Below, one piece after another: positions 57,952-64,000 of a stretch of DNA of 64,000 nucleotides. The position numbers and the translations under genes are program-made. Every line of letters starts with the position of its first letter. Positions within the stretch are counted from its first letter, which is position 1. Origin of the DNA: Robiginitalea biformata HTCC2501 (GTDB lineage: Bacteria > Bacteroidota > Bacteroidia > Flavobacteriales > Flavobacteriaceae); contig NC_013222.1 of the NCBI RefSeq assembly GCF_000024125.1, positions 3,055,501-3,119,500 of the forward strand, in the 5' to 3' direction. The notes under the pieces were generated by a model, which worked only from the letters and a program-made list of their open reading frames with translations, did not search any database and was not told the DNA's origin.

Positions 57952-59393
57952 ACCCTCCCCCTCGCCTGGCTTCCCAAGGCTTTTCTTGGCCGGTCGTTCC
58001 AGGCCATGTGCCCGTACCTTCCGGCGGTGAAAATGTGATCGTATCCGTCAATGGGCTGATTTATAAGAATCCCGTTGACCTCTTTGAACTTGTAGTTCTC
58101 CTGCTCCTTTTTGACTTCTTTGAAAAGGTGATTCTTTACAACGTGAATCTTCTTTTTCTTCATGGATAGAATCCAAAACATGATTCCCTTTTTCTTGGAA
58201 ACTTTAAAGGCGTTGCGGTAGCCCCGGTCCTGGAGGCCTTGGACCATTTCAACAGTTCCCTTATTCTCACCAGTGTACTTGTCCGAAGAATCGCAGGGGA
58301 TGGGCTTTCGCTTCTCAACCCCTAAAGCTTCAAATGCTGCTGCTAGTTCGTCTGGGGTTTCAATGGGTTTGTAAATCAGTGGCTCAATGTAGATATTGTT
58401 GGCATCCTCTGAATACCTTACCAGTGCATTAGGGTCTGCGGTAAACCCGAAGTCGTTGGCGTAAATGTAATCCATGTTTGGAAACGCATCGATCCAGGTT
58501 ATATTCGGGAAGATGGTTCCTTTCATCGCTCCACGAAGGCCTAAGCCGTAAACCTTCCAGTTAAACTCATCAGCCGTCCCTTGCTCTACATTGCGGATGT
58601 GTGGCGGCGGCTGGTTGGTTTCTGTAATTGGTTTGCCTTTGTAGAACACACCTTCCTCGGTTACTTGGTAGGTTCCGGGCTCCCAAGGTTCGTACGACAG
58701 TATTTTGTTCAACTCGCTTGGAGAAATGAACGGATTGTCTTTGAACGTGGTGCGAAGAAAGGCTGTATCTGAACGAGGCACCACCGAATCAAATACCCAG
58801 TGATCGGTGAAAGAAGGGTTGTAATCGCACCACCAAAATATGCGACAGCGCATCTCCACCTGATCAAAAACTTCCCGGCGCTGCATCATTATCTCATTGA
58901 AGAACGCGTAATCACAGCCGCCGCCATGCTTGCCGTCTCCAAGGAAGAAAATTCGGGATTTGCCGATTTTAAAGCTTTTGACCTCTTTGGCATCGTGAAA
59001 GGGATTTGGCAGGTCAAAATCATCGAGTCGCCTTTTAAAGTCGTCGTAGAGGGTTGTCTTGAACTCATTGTAAGTCTCCCGGTAAATGTTTATCGTGCAG
59101 CCGTCTTCTTTGTGGTGGTCTGTTGCAAGCCAGATTATAAAGTCTATTCCCGACCATGTTTTTCTTGACCGGCTGGATCCCTCCAGGACTACCCCGGCAT
59201 ATCCCGATTTTAGATAGGGCTGCCCTTTTTCATTGTAGCCCCAATCCTGCGAGTTCAGAGCATCGTGAAGCAGTTTGTAATTGGGTGAAGTATCCGGCCC
59301 GGGATCGGCCAGGGATTCGTGAAGCTCCAGAATTTTGAGCCTTGCCTTTAGCTGCCTGTATCTACGAAGCTTATGTTCAAGACTCGTCTGCAA
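57948..59393 (-). CDS. Terminase large subunit
   Basis: This is the ATP-driven DNA packaging motor and nuclease. The 481-residue protein has a Walker A variant in VVLEGSSRSRKTWSGIDF, an acidic Walker B-like element near CDYAFFNEIMMQRRE, and a C-terminal nuclease with Asp residues in YANDFGFTADPNALVRY and the later IPCDSSDKYTGENKG. The layout fits PBSX/Terminase_3-like large subunits. It overlaps the small subunit gene by 17 bp. Confidence 0.92.
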   Translation of the reverse strand: MQTSLEHKLRRYRQLKARLKILELHESLADPGPDTSPNYKLLHDALNSQDWGYNEKGQPYLKSGYAGVVLEGSSRSRKTWSGIDFIIWLATDHHKEDGCTINIYRETYNEFKTTLYDDFKRRLDDFDLPNPFHDAKEVKSFKIGKSRIFFLGDGKHGGGCDYAFFNEIMMQRREVFDQVEMRCRIFWWCDYNPSFTDHWVFDSVVPRSDTAFLRTTFKDNPFISPSELNKILSYEPWEPGTYQVTEEGVFYKGKPITETNQPPPHIRNVEQGTADEFNWKVYGLGLRGAMKGTIFPNITWIDAFPNMDYIYANDFGFTADPNALVRYSEDANNIYIEPLIYKPIETPDELAAAFEALGVEKRKPIPCDSSDKYTGENKGTVEMVQGLQDRGYRNAFKVSKKKGIMFWILSMKKKKIHVVKNHLFKEVKKEQENYKFKEVNGILINQPIDGYDHIFTAGRYGHMAWNDRPRKALGSQARGRV

Positions 59394-59904
59394 TTTCCTT
59401 CTTGATTTGAGCCAGTTCTTGCCGGAGTTCTTCCGCAGTCATGGCGTCGTCGTCCCTTCCAACCTTTTGGTGATCTGCCAGACCTAATTTGCGGGCTATA
59501 ATGCTGGGGTTCAGGAATCCAGAAGCCGCGCCCTCAAATTGTTGATTGTCGATTATTTGTCGGGCCCGCGTTGTGACCCACGAAAAATCTTTTCTTTTCT
59601 CGTAATCCTTAAAGGTTGAAACCCCGATGTCAATGTAGTTGCAAAGTCCCTCCAGGGTAAACGGCCGCATCTTTGGAACCTCGACCATCTCATGGTTCTT
59701 TGTGACCTTTACCACCTCCCCGTCCCGCTCATCTTCTTCAATAACGCGCCCTTTGATCACCTGGGCTTCCATGAGAGGGTTGAGTAAACACCATTGGAAA
59801 TATTCGTTGATTTGCTCGGCCATATCTTCCGGCGAGTCAAATATCCGATCACGCCCGTCTTTCGACCTGAGCAAATAATATTGATTTCCAACCGGTGCAG
59901 CCAT
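59377..59904 (-). CDS. Terminase small subunit
   Basis: The DNA-recognition subunit lies directly upstream of the large subunit. From the ATG at 59904, which overlaps the stop of the preceding ORF (TGATG), it has 175 residues; a start at 59925 is also possible. It contains EDMAEQINEYFQWCLLNP near the N-terminus, a helical FTLEGLCNYIDIGVSTFKDY that resembles an HTH, and NPSIIARKLGLADHQKVGRD followed by a coiled end. This matches small terminases of the DNA-packaging protein family. Confidence 0.88.
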   Translation of the reverse strand: MAAPVGNQYYLLRSKDGRDRIFDSPEDMAEQINEYFQWCLLNPLMEAQVIKGRVIEEDERDGEVVKVTKNHEMVEVPKMRPFTLEGLCNYIDIGVSTFKDYEKRKDFSWVTTRARQIIDNQQFEGAASGFLNPSIIARKLGLADHQKVGRDDDAMTAEELRQELAQIKKEIADES

Positions 59905-60074
59905 CACAAAATATTTTTCTTCCAAATGATAATGACCTGTCGCATCATGGGGTTGTCAAGATTTGACATTGGTATAGAATCAACGTAATCCCAGCCCTGA
60001 TCTACCCGCTCCTGCAGACCCATTACAGAATGGTTCTCAATGTTGTGAACTGATGAAACAATCTGAACTGGCAT
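59904..60074 (-). CDS. 56-residue phage protein upstream of the terminase
   Basis: The ATG at 60074 lies 4 bp after the preceding gene and the frame stops at 59904, overlapping the terminase start. The product begins MPVQIVSSVHNIENHSVMGL and ends with a hydrophobic/basic segment (RQVIIIWKKNIL). Tight spacing on both sides supports it as a real operon gene. Function unknown. Confidence 0.6.
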   Translation of the reverse strand: MPVQIVSSVHNIENHSVMGLQERVDQGWDYVDSIPMSNLDNPMMRQVIIIWKKNIL

Positions 60075-60077
60075 ATC

Positions 60078-60269
60078 TTATCCATTATAGTCCTTGATGT
60101 AATCGGAGATGATCATCCTTGCCTGGTCCTCGGGCCGGCGGAATTCTTTCTCGCAGATTCTTTTGAAAGCATCTGCCTCATGTTCTGTCAACCTGAGCCG
60201 GATCTTGGTTGGGTCCAGGTCGAGCACTGGGTAGAACTTCGGTTCGGGCTTACTCCACGGCCATCTCAT
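60078..60269 (-). CDS. Ribbon-helix-helix-like small protein, probably leaderless
   Basis: The product (63 residues, MRWPWSKPEPKFYPVLDLD) ends with TKIRLRLTEHEADAFKRICE and EDQARMIISDYIKDYNG, a beta-helix-helix arrangement typical of RHH DNA-binding proteins. A longer start at 60302 would overlap the -33 element of a good promoter, so I use 60269. Transcription from that promoter would start at or near the ATG, so the message may be leaderless. A regulator role is inferred. Confidence 0.65.
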   Translation of the reverse strand: MRWPWSKPEPKFYPVLDLDPTKIRLRLTEHEADAFKRICEKEFRRPEDQARMIISDYIKDYNG

Positions 60270-60271
60270 AT

Positions 60272-60625
60272 TCAAAAATATAACATTTTGTTGGATTTGC
60301 AACTAATCAGTAGTGTCATCTTGTTTATTAATATTAGGGCGTAGGTGAGCCCCGCCGACTTGCGAAGGGTGTCAAGATCCTGCCACTCGTGGGTCAGATG
60401 CTGTTTTAAGGCATTCGGGTTGCTTCGGCGTTTCTTCTTCGGCCTCTGAGCTTTTGGATTTTCCGGCACCGAAACGTCCAACCCGGGGAAATGCTCCACT
60501 TGCGGCCCCCGCGCCTTCAAGAGCGCATCGGCTATGTCATACGCCCGCTCTGCTATCCAATCTGCATCCACGGCAGTAGATGCCATTGCCCCCGCTACCT
60601 GGGTGGCTATTTCGTCTCTGGTCAT
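60272..60625 (-). CDS. Small basic phage protein
   Basis: The product (117 residues from the ATG at 60625, overlapping the methylase stop as ATGA) starts MTRDEIATQVAGAMASTAVD. It has a central basic segment (QRPKKKRRSNPNALKQHLTH) and a hydrophobic end. An upstream ATG at 60670 is less likely. The basic patch suggests nucleic-acid binding. No family recognised. Confidence 0.7.
   Translation of the reverse strand: MTRDEIATQVAGAMASTAVDADWIAERAYDIADALLKARGPQVEHFPGLDVSVPENPKAQRPKKKRRSNPNALKQHLTHEWQDLDTLRKSAGLTYALILINKMTLLISCKSNKMLYF
60273..60302 (-). promoter_or_regulatory. Bacteroidota-type promoter for the RHH-terminase block
   Basis: On the minus strand TTG (60302-60300) and TATTTTTG (60280-60273, exact TAnnTTTG) are 19 bp apart, the canonical arrangement. 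The core CAACAAAATGTTATA is shared with the region at 57535-57549. Confidence 0.65.
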
Positions 60626-61458
60626 AGTGCAATTGCTGTTTGTAGGTTTGGTTTCATTCGGTTGGTCCACAGCACTTCCATTCGGGCTTTCGCCCCGTCT
60701 GCAAAAGCTTTTCGGTAGTATTTATGCCATCCGGTGAGCAAATCATTGTATATCTCATTGTCGTATCCGGAAACAACCACCGCTCCCTGTAGTCCCTGAA
60801 TTGCCTGGCAAAGATTTTCGTGATCCTGGTCCATCATTTCCTCGGCATAAATCCGTGTGCTCTGACCTTTGAATCGGGTGTTTAGCACGTAAGGGGGATC
60901 TATATAGTGGAGAGTATCCGGGGTGTCGTGCTGGCTAATAACATCCAAAGCGTCCCGGTTTTCAATCACCACTCCCTGGAGCCTTTCAATTATCCCTTCC
61001 AGGGCATCCGGATAATTCACCCAATCGCGAGCTGGCGTGGTACCAGATCGATTGGAACAGCTTCTGAATCCGGTTCGCTGATGACTTTGGAGTCCGGATG
61101 CAAAACCCATAAAAGAGCGGATTACCGTACGTCTGGCTTGTTCTATCGGATCAACGGAGGTGTTATAAGAAAGGTTGAATTCATCCCGGGAAAACGGTGT
61201 CATGCGTAAGACATCCAAAAGATCCCGGCCGCAGTCACGGACCACACGAAAAAGATTCACCACCTCCCCGTCCAGGTCATTGTACACCTCCGAATAGGAT
61301 CTAGACTTCTGCAGCAATACCGAAGCAGCTCCCCCGAATGGTTCTACATATATCCGATGCCTGGGAAAGTGTGAGATAATCCATTGAGCTAACAACCACT
61401 TTCCCCCGTGGTATCGGAGAATAGGCCTTGAAACATTTTTTGATTCAACCCGGTTCAT
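60622..61458 (-). CDS. Dam-like DNA adenine methyltransferase (D12 class)
   Basis: This enzyme methylates adenine N6 in a specific DNA site. The 278-residue protein has the class signatures: RPILRYHGGKWLLAQWIISH (SAM-binding), YVEPFGGAASVLL, YNDLDGEVVNLFRVVRD, and motif IV TLHYIDPPYVLNTRF (DPPY). There is no cognate restriction gene nearby, so an orphan protective or regulatory methylase is likely. Recognition sequence unknown. Confidence 0.93.
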   Translation of the reverse strand: MNRVESKNVSRPILRYHGGKWLLAQWIISHFPRHRIYVEPFGGAASVLLQKSRSYSEVYNDLDGEVVNLFRVVRDCGRDLLDVLRMTPFSRDEFNLSYNTSVDPIEQARRTVIRSFMGFASGLQSHQRTGFRSCSNRSGTTPARDWVNYPDALEGIIERLQGVVIENRDALDVISQHDTPDTLHYIDPPYVLNTRFKGQSTRIYAEEMMDQDHENLCQAIQGLQGAVVVSGYDNEIYNDLLTGWHKYYRKAFADGAKARMEVLWTNRMKPNLQTAIAL

Positions 61459-61514
61459 CTACATACTCTTTTTTTCATCCCCGCAGCGAGTGCAGCGCCA
61501 GGTGGGGATGCGGT

Positions 61515-61817
61515 TCAACTATTCCTAAAAACTTCAAACTCCCCCTCACTCATCTCCCGGACCTCCCCGGTAATCAGTGATCGTACCCGGTCCGTCGTCT
61601 CCCAGCCAGGCCACCCCAAGCATGTTCGACCAACCCAGATGTAAGCAGCTCCTGATTTTCGAGTGAAGACTAGGTTTTCTGAGATCCAGCTTTCTCTTCC
61701 ACAGGGGTCTTTTTGGATCCACCCTCCGGCCACTCGCTTATAAGATGGTTGGCGTCCCGGGCTATCACCTGCCTGATCCTTTGCCGCATTTGATATTCCA
61801 AGTTGAAGTCTTTCCAT
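61515..61817 (-). CDS. Uncertain small phage ORF overlapping the next one
   Basis: The 100-residue frame overlaps the following gene by 148 bp, and only its C-terminal part (AAYIWVGRTCLGWPGWETTD, then VREMSEGEFEVFRNS) looks protein-like. A GTG at 61733 would remove much of the overlap. It may be a short gene with an uncertain start. A 19-codon TTG-initiated frame with a CTRC motif (61459-61518) sits between it and the methylase. Confidence 0.35.
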   Translation of the reverse strand: MERLQLGISNAAKDQAGDSPGRQPSYKRVAGGWIQKDPCGRESWISENLVFTRKSGAAYIWVGRTCLGWPGWETTDRVRSLITGEVREMSEGEFEVFRNS

Positions 61818-61984
61818 TTTATTTGTTTGTTCCCGTCATCTTTGGTTTCGATGACGCATTCCGATTCAATTCCCGTTTTGGTTATAAATACCCATGTGTT
61901 GGCCCGATGCAGTGACGGAAGTAGGTATCCCTCTCCGACCTGGACAGCTTCTGGGTAATACTCTACCCTGTTTTCCATCCACAT
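61670..61984 (-). CDS. Small phage protein, function unknown
   Basis: The 104-residue protein (MWMENRVEYYPEAVQVGEGY) is mixed alpha/beta with a helical centre (MRQRIRQVIARDANHLISEW) and a Lys/Glu-rich tail. It overlaps the nuclease gene by 22 bp. No signal peptide; not recognised. Confidence 0.65.
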   Translation of the reverse strand: MWMENRVEYYPEAVQVGEGYLLPSLHRANTWVFITKTGIESECVIETKDDGNKQIKWKDFNLEYQMRQRIRQVIARDANHLISEWPEGGSKKTPVEEKAGSQKT

Positions 61985-62319
61985 ATTTCCTTCATTTCAT
62001 CCAACGACCTAACCACGTAATACCGATATCCGTTTGCAACTACTCGGGCCTGCCAGGCGACTTGCTTGGGTGATTGGGTGCCGCGCATAGTTTTGATCTC
62101 AATCAGAAGTGGCCTCCCGCCGGGTTTTAGGTAAATCATGTCCGACACGCCCGGCACCATGCCCATGGTCTTCAATCTTGCCCCGTTGATCCGGCTGCTG
62201 GCTGAGTTGTGCACCATGAAAAGAAGCCCTCGCTCATTGGGGTAAGTATTCCAGTGATGCGTGAAGATTTCTTGCTGCAGTCTATTCTCAGATACTGCCC
62301 TAGTCACTCGCTGCCCCAT
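61963..62319 (-). CDS. VRR-NUC domain nuclease
   Basis: The 118-residue protein is a PD-(D/E)XK-type nuclease. The core reads MVPGVSDMIYLKPGGRPLLI then EIKTMRGTQSPKQVAWQARV, with the catalytic D, E and K in SDM and EIKT, and the downstream Gln. Phage VRR-NUC proteins act in replication or recombination. It lies 2 bp downstream of the helicase stop, so the two are probably used together. Confidence 0.9.
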   Translation of the reverse strand: MGQRVTRAVSENRLQQEIFTHHWNTYPNERGLLFMVHNSASSRINGARLKTMGMVPGVSDMIYLKPGGRPLLIEIKTMRGTQSPKQVAWQARVVANGYRYYVVRSLDEMKEICGWKTG

Positions 62320-62321
62320 AT

Positions 62322-63812
62322 TTATCCAACCTTTATCATTCGACTTCCGTTACTGACTTCTTCCAGGTAGTGGTCTTTCCACCAGAACCTTTCATAGTTG
62401 TAGCTGAACCAGTACGGGGACCAGCCCATGCCGCTTACGAATCGCTTTACTTCTTCCCAGGCATCCTCCCCGCCTCCTGATCGCCCGAGCTGATGGATTA
62501 CCCAGAAAGGTTTTACCAGCCCTTTTTTCGCCATTTCAATCTTGCCTTCCATGGTCATCACCTCCGCCCTACGGCGAAGCTCCCGGGGATCGAGTAATTG
62601 CAGCCTGGCAAATTGTTGCTCCTCTTTTTCCTTCACGTCCTCGTACCCACAATGCGGACAGATCACGGTGGCGGTGGGGATAAATGCCTCGCACTGTTTA
62701 CAGTTTTTGAGCACCGCCTCTCCAATCTGCCTATCCTGCATGGGCATCACCTCCAGGGACCAGGGCCGCACATCATGCCAGAATCCATGCCGGGCAATGT
62801 TGCCCCCGAAGTCCAGGATGTTAAAACTTGTCTTCCCATGTGCCATCCGCGATCCGCGCCCACACATTTGCAGGTATAGCGGCACCGACTTGGTGGCCCG
62901 GTAGAGGATGACGGTACGGATGTCAGGCTGATCAAAACCTTTGGTAAGAATCCCGACGTTGCAGAGCACCGCTCCCGGGGTCCGGTCGAACCAGGCAAGT
63001 GTATTCCGCCTATCCAGATCCGACACGGTTGCATCCAAGTGCCGGGCATCTACCCCTTGCTGCGTGAACTCCGTGATCAGCTCCTGGCTGCTGGCAATAT
63101 TGGATGCAAAAACTAGTGTCTTCTCCCCGGGGCTTATCCGCTTCCAGTTTTCCACCACGCCGCGGTATAGCTTGGTCTTACTAAATCGGTCGGCTACCTC
63201 ATTGGCGTCATACTCGCCCCGCACAGTGCGGACCCCAGATAAATCCGATTCCACCCCGTAATAGTTTGGCTCGGCCAGAAATCCGTTATCCACCAGGTAT
63301 TCGATCTCGACCCCCACTTCCAGGTGATGGTAGTATTCGCCCAGTTGATTCTTGCGACCCATCCGCCTGGGGGTTGCCGTGAATCCCAATACCCGGGCAT
63401 CTGCGGAGAAGTATGGGAAGAGTTTGTCAAAGCTCCTCATGTGTGCCTCATCAATGATCACCACCTGCATCTTCTGGAGGAAGTGTTGGTAGTCTTTCTT
63501 TTTTACGCGCCGGGCCAGCGTTTCCACCATAGCGGTGTAAAGCACTCCGCCCAAGTAAGGCTTGCGGCCGGCTTTAATTTCAATCGGATCCAGGCCATAC
63601 ACTTGCAAGGCCCCTCCGGCCTGCCGCAGCAGTTCAATCCGGTCCGTCAGTATAAGAACACGCCTACCCTTGTCCACAGCGCCCTTTACGATATGGGTGA
63701 AGGTGAAAGTCTTTCCTCCCCCCGTGGGTAGCACCGCAATGATGCGGCGGTTGCCCTGGCGGATGGCCAGGCGAAGGCGGGAGATTAAATCTTTTTGGTA
63801 GGATCTTAGCAT
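62322..63812 (-). CDS. SF2 DEAD/DEAH-box helicase
   Basis: The 496-residue protein has Walker A in VLPTGGGKTFTFTHI, motif II VVIIDEAHMRSFD, motif III FTATPRR, and C-terminal helicase motifs including TVILYRATKSVPLYLQMCGR (motif VI-like, with GRGSR). A Cys-rich zinc-ribbon-like segment (CKQCEAFIPTATVICPHC) follows. It is similar to phage DNA-replication or recombination helicases of the XPB/Ssl2-like group. It overlaps the small ORF before it by 7 bp. Confidence 0.92.
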   Translation of the reverse strand: MLRSYQKDLISRLRLAIRQGNRRIIAVLPTGGGKTFTFTHIVKGAVDKGRRVLILTDRIELLRQAGGALQVYGLDPIEIKAGRKPYLGGVLYTAMVETLARRVKKKDYQHFLQKMQVVIIDEAHMRSFDKLFPYFSADARVLGFTATPRRMGRKNQLGEYYHHLEVGVEIEYLVDNGFLAEPNYYGVESDLSGVRTVRGEYDANEVADRFSKTKLYRGVVENWKRISPGEKTLVFASNIASSQELITEFTQQGVDARHLDATVSDLDRRNTLAWFDRTPGAVLCNVGILTKGFDQPDIRTVILYRATKSVPLYLQMCGRGSRMAHGKTSFNILDFGGNIARHGFWHDVRPWSLEVMPMQDRQIGEAVLKNCKQCEAFIPTATVICPHCGYEDVKEKEEQQFARLQLLDPRELRRRAEVMTMEGKIEMAKKGLVKPFWVIHQLGRSGGGEDAWEEVKRFVSGMGWSPYWFSYNYERFWWKDHYLEEVSNGSRMIKVG

Positions 63813-63973
63813 GGTTTCCTTTTTGGATCGTTAATCCATTTTTCTTTTCCTCCTCGATGCACCTCAATAACTTTTTTGATGTCCTCCAAAAATTCTAATT
63901 CAAATGGATATAGAGCGGTGTTTTCAAATTCGCTTAACTGCTCCTCCAGCTTCTTAATCATGTATTCCAGCAT
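63806..63973 (-). CDS. 55-residue acidic helical phage protein
   Basis: The ATG at 63973 gives a 55-codon frame (MLEYMIKKLEEQLSEFENTA) ending TAA at 63806, overlapping the helicase start. Its N-terminal half is coiled-coil-like and the end is basic (KWINDPKRKPC). An in-frame stop precedes the ATG, so the frame is complete. Coupling to the helicase supports it. Function unknown. Confidence 0.6.
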   Translation of the reverse strand: MLEYMIKKLEEQLSEFENTALYPFELEFLEDIKKVIEVHRGGKEKWINDPKRKPC

Positions 63974-64000
63974 ATCAACACTTTTTCGTGGTCAACCACA

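Larger units (their letters stand above)
35400..64000 (-). mobile_element. Siphovirus-like prophage, left part (continues past the window)
   Basis: A continuous minus-strand block carries terminase, portal, capsid, tail tube, tape measure, tail tip, fibre and lysis genes in canonical order. A tape measure and chaperone pair without a sheath gene indicates a long non-contractile tail. The left edge lies between the tRNA-Pro at 35230 and the last lysis gene at 35582. No integrase, repressor or right end is visible, so the attachment site cannot be identified and completeness cannot be judged. Confidence 0.9.

Noticed and set aside
61459..61518. 19-codon TTG-initiated frame with a CTRC motif
   Set aside because: It is too short and has a rare start; it could be a zinc peptide but there is no further support.
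1..64000. Search for CRISPR arrays, insertion sequences and integrases
   Set aside because: No array of spaced identical repeats, transposase or recombinase motif was seen; the tandem repeats found are codon-phased or tRNA-linked.

Overview
The window looks like chromosomal DNA of a GC-rich marine flavobacterium (family Flavobacteriaceae, Robiginitalea-like). This is inferred from the protein families: LytS/LytTR pairs, a DUF7009-type protein, a TPR-LuxR regulator and Bacteroidota lipoproteins. Promoters of the Bacteroidota type (TAnnTTTG box near -7) and generally weak ribosome binding sites agree. No rRNA gene, CRISPR array or insertion sequence was seen.

Layout of the chromosomal part. 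1-4.4 kb (minus strand) is a heavy-metal RND efflux operon: partial CusA/CzcA pump, periplasmic adaptor, TolC-like outer-membrane factor and two small His-rich exported proteins. 4.4-5.1 kb holds an array of hairpins and tRNA-Pro(CGG). 5.3-7.8 kb holds a small secreted protein and a LytS-type kinase with a LytTR response regulator; a 21-bp tandem repeat upstream could be the regulator's operator. 8.0-21.8 kb is a surface polysaccharide locus: WecA-like initiating transferase, GDP-mannose dehydratase and GDP-fucose synthase, Wzx-like flippase, Wzy-like polymerase, five glycosyltransferases and a Wzc-like tyrosine autokinase. The flippase-to-glycosyltransferase block (about 11.6-18.5 kb) is sharply AT-rich, as expected for an exchangeable serotype cassette. 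21.9-34.8 kb is a mix: DUF7009-type protein, AraC regulator, carboxylesterase, Cys-rich small protein, sulfatase opposite a ThuA-like lipoprotein, a 40-codon ORF behind an ECF-like promoter, DUF808 membrane protein, TPR-LuxR regulator, a large lipoprotein and an atypical SDR oxidoreductase. A second tRNA-Pro (GGG), with hairpins like those of the first, lies at 35.2 kb.

From about 35.4 kb to the right edge is an incomplete siphovirus-like prophage, almost entirely on the minus strand. Read right to left it encodes a small acidic protein, SF2 helicase, VRR-NUC nuclease, Dam-like methylase, small DNA-binding proteins, terminase small and large subunits, portal, scaffold, capsid, connector proteins, tail tube, tail-assembly chaperones (apparently joined by a +1 frameshift), tape measure, two large tail-tip proteins, three fibre-region proteins that each carry a Sec signal peptide, and a lysis cassette with a candidate unimolecular spanin and a membrane-anchored PAS-like protein. 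No integrase or lysogeny repressor is in view, so the prophage must continue past 64 kb.

The most unusual points are the exported fibre-region proteins, the PAS-like protein in the lysis cassette, the CxxCxGxG zinc knuckle in the portal, an intrinsic terminator one base before the portal start codon, plus-strand candidate RNAs inside the prophage, and the shared hairpin element next to both tRNA-Pro genes. All functional statements come from reading motifs by eye; no database search was run.
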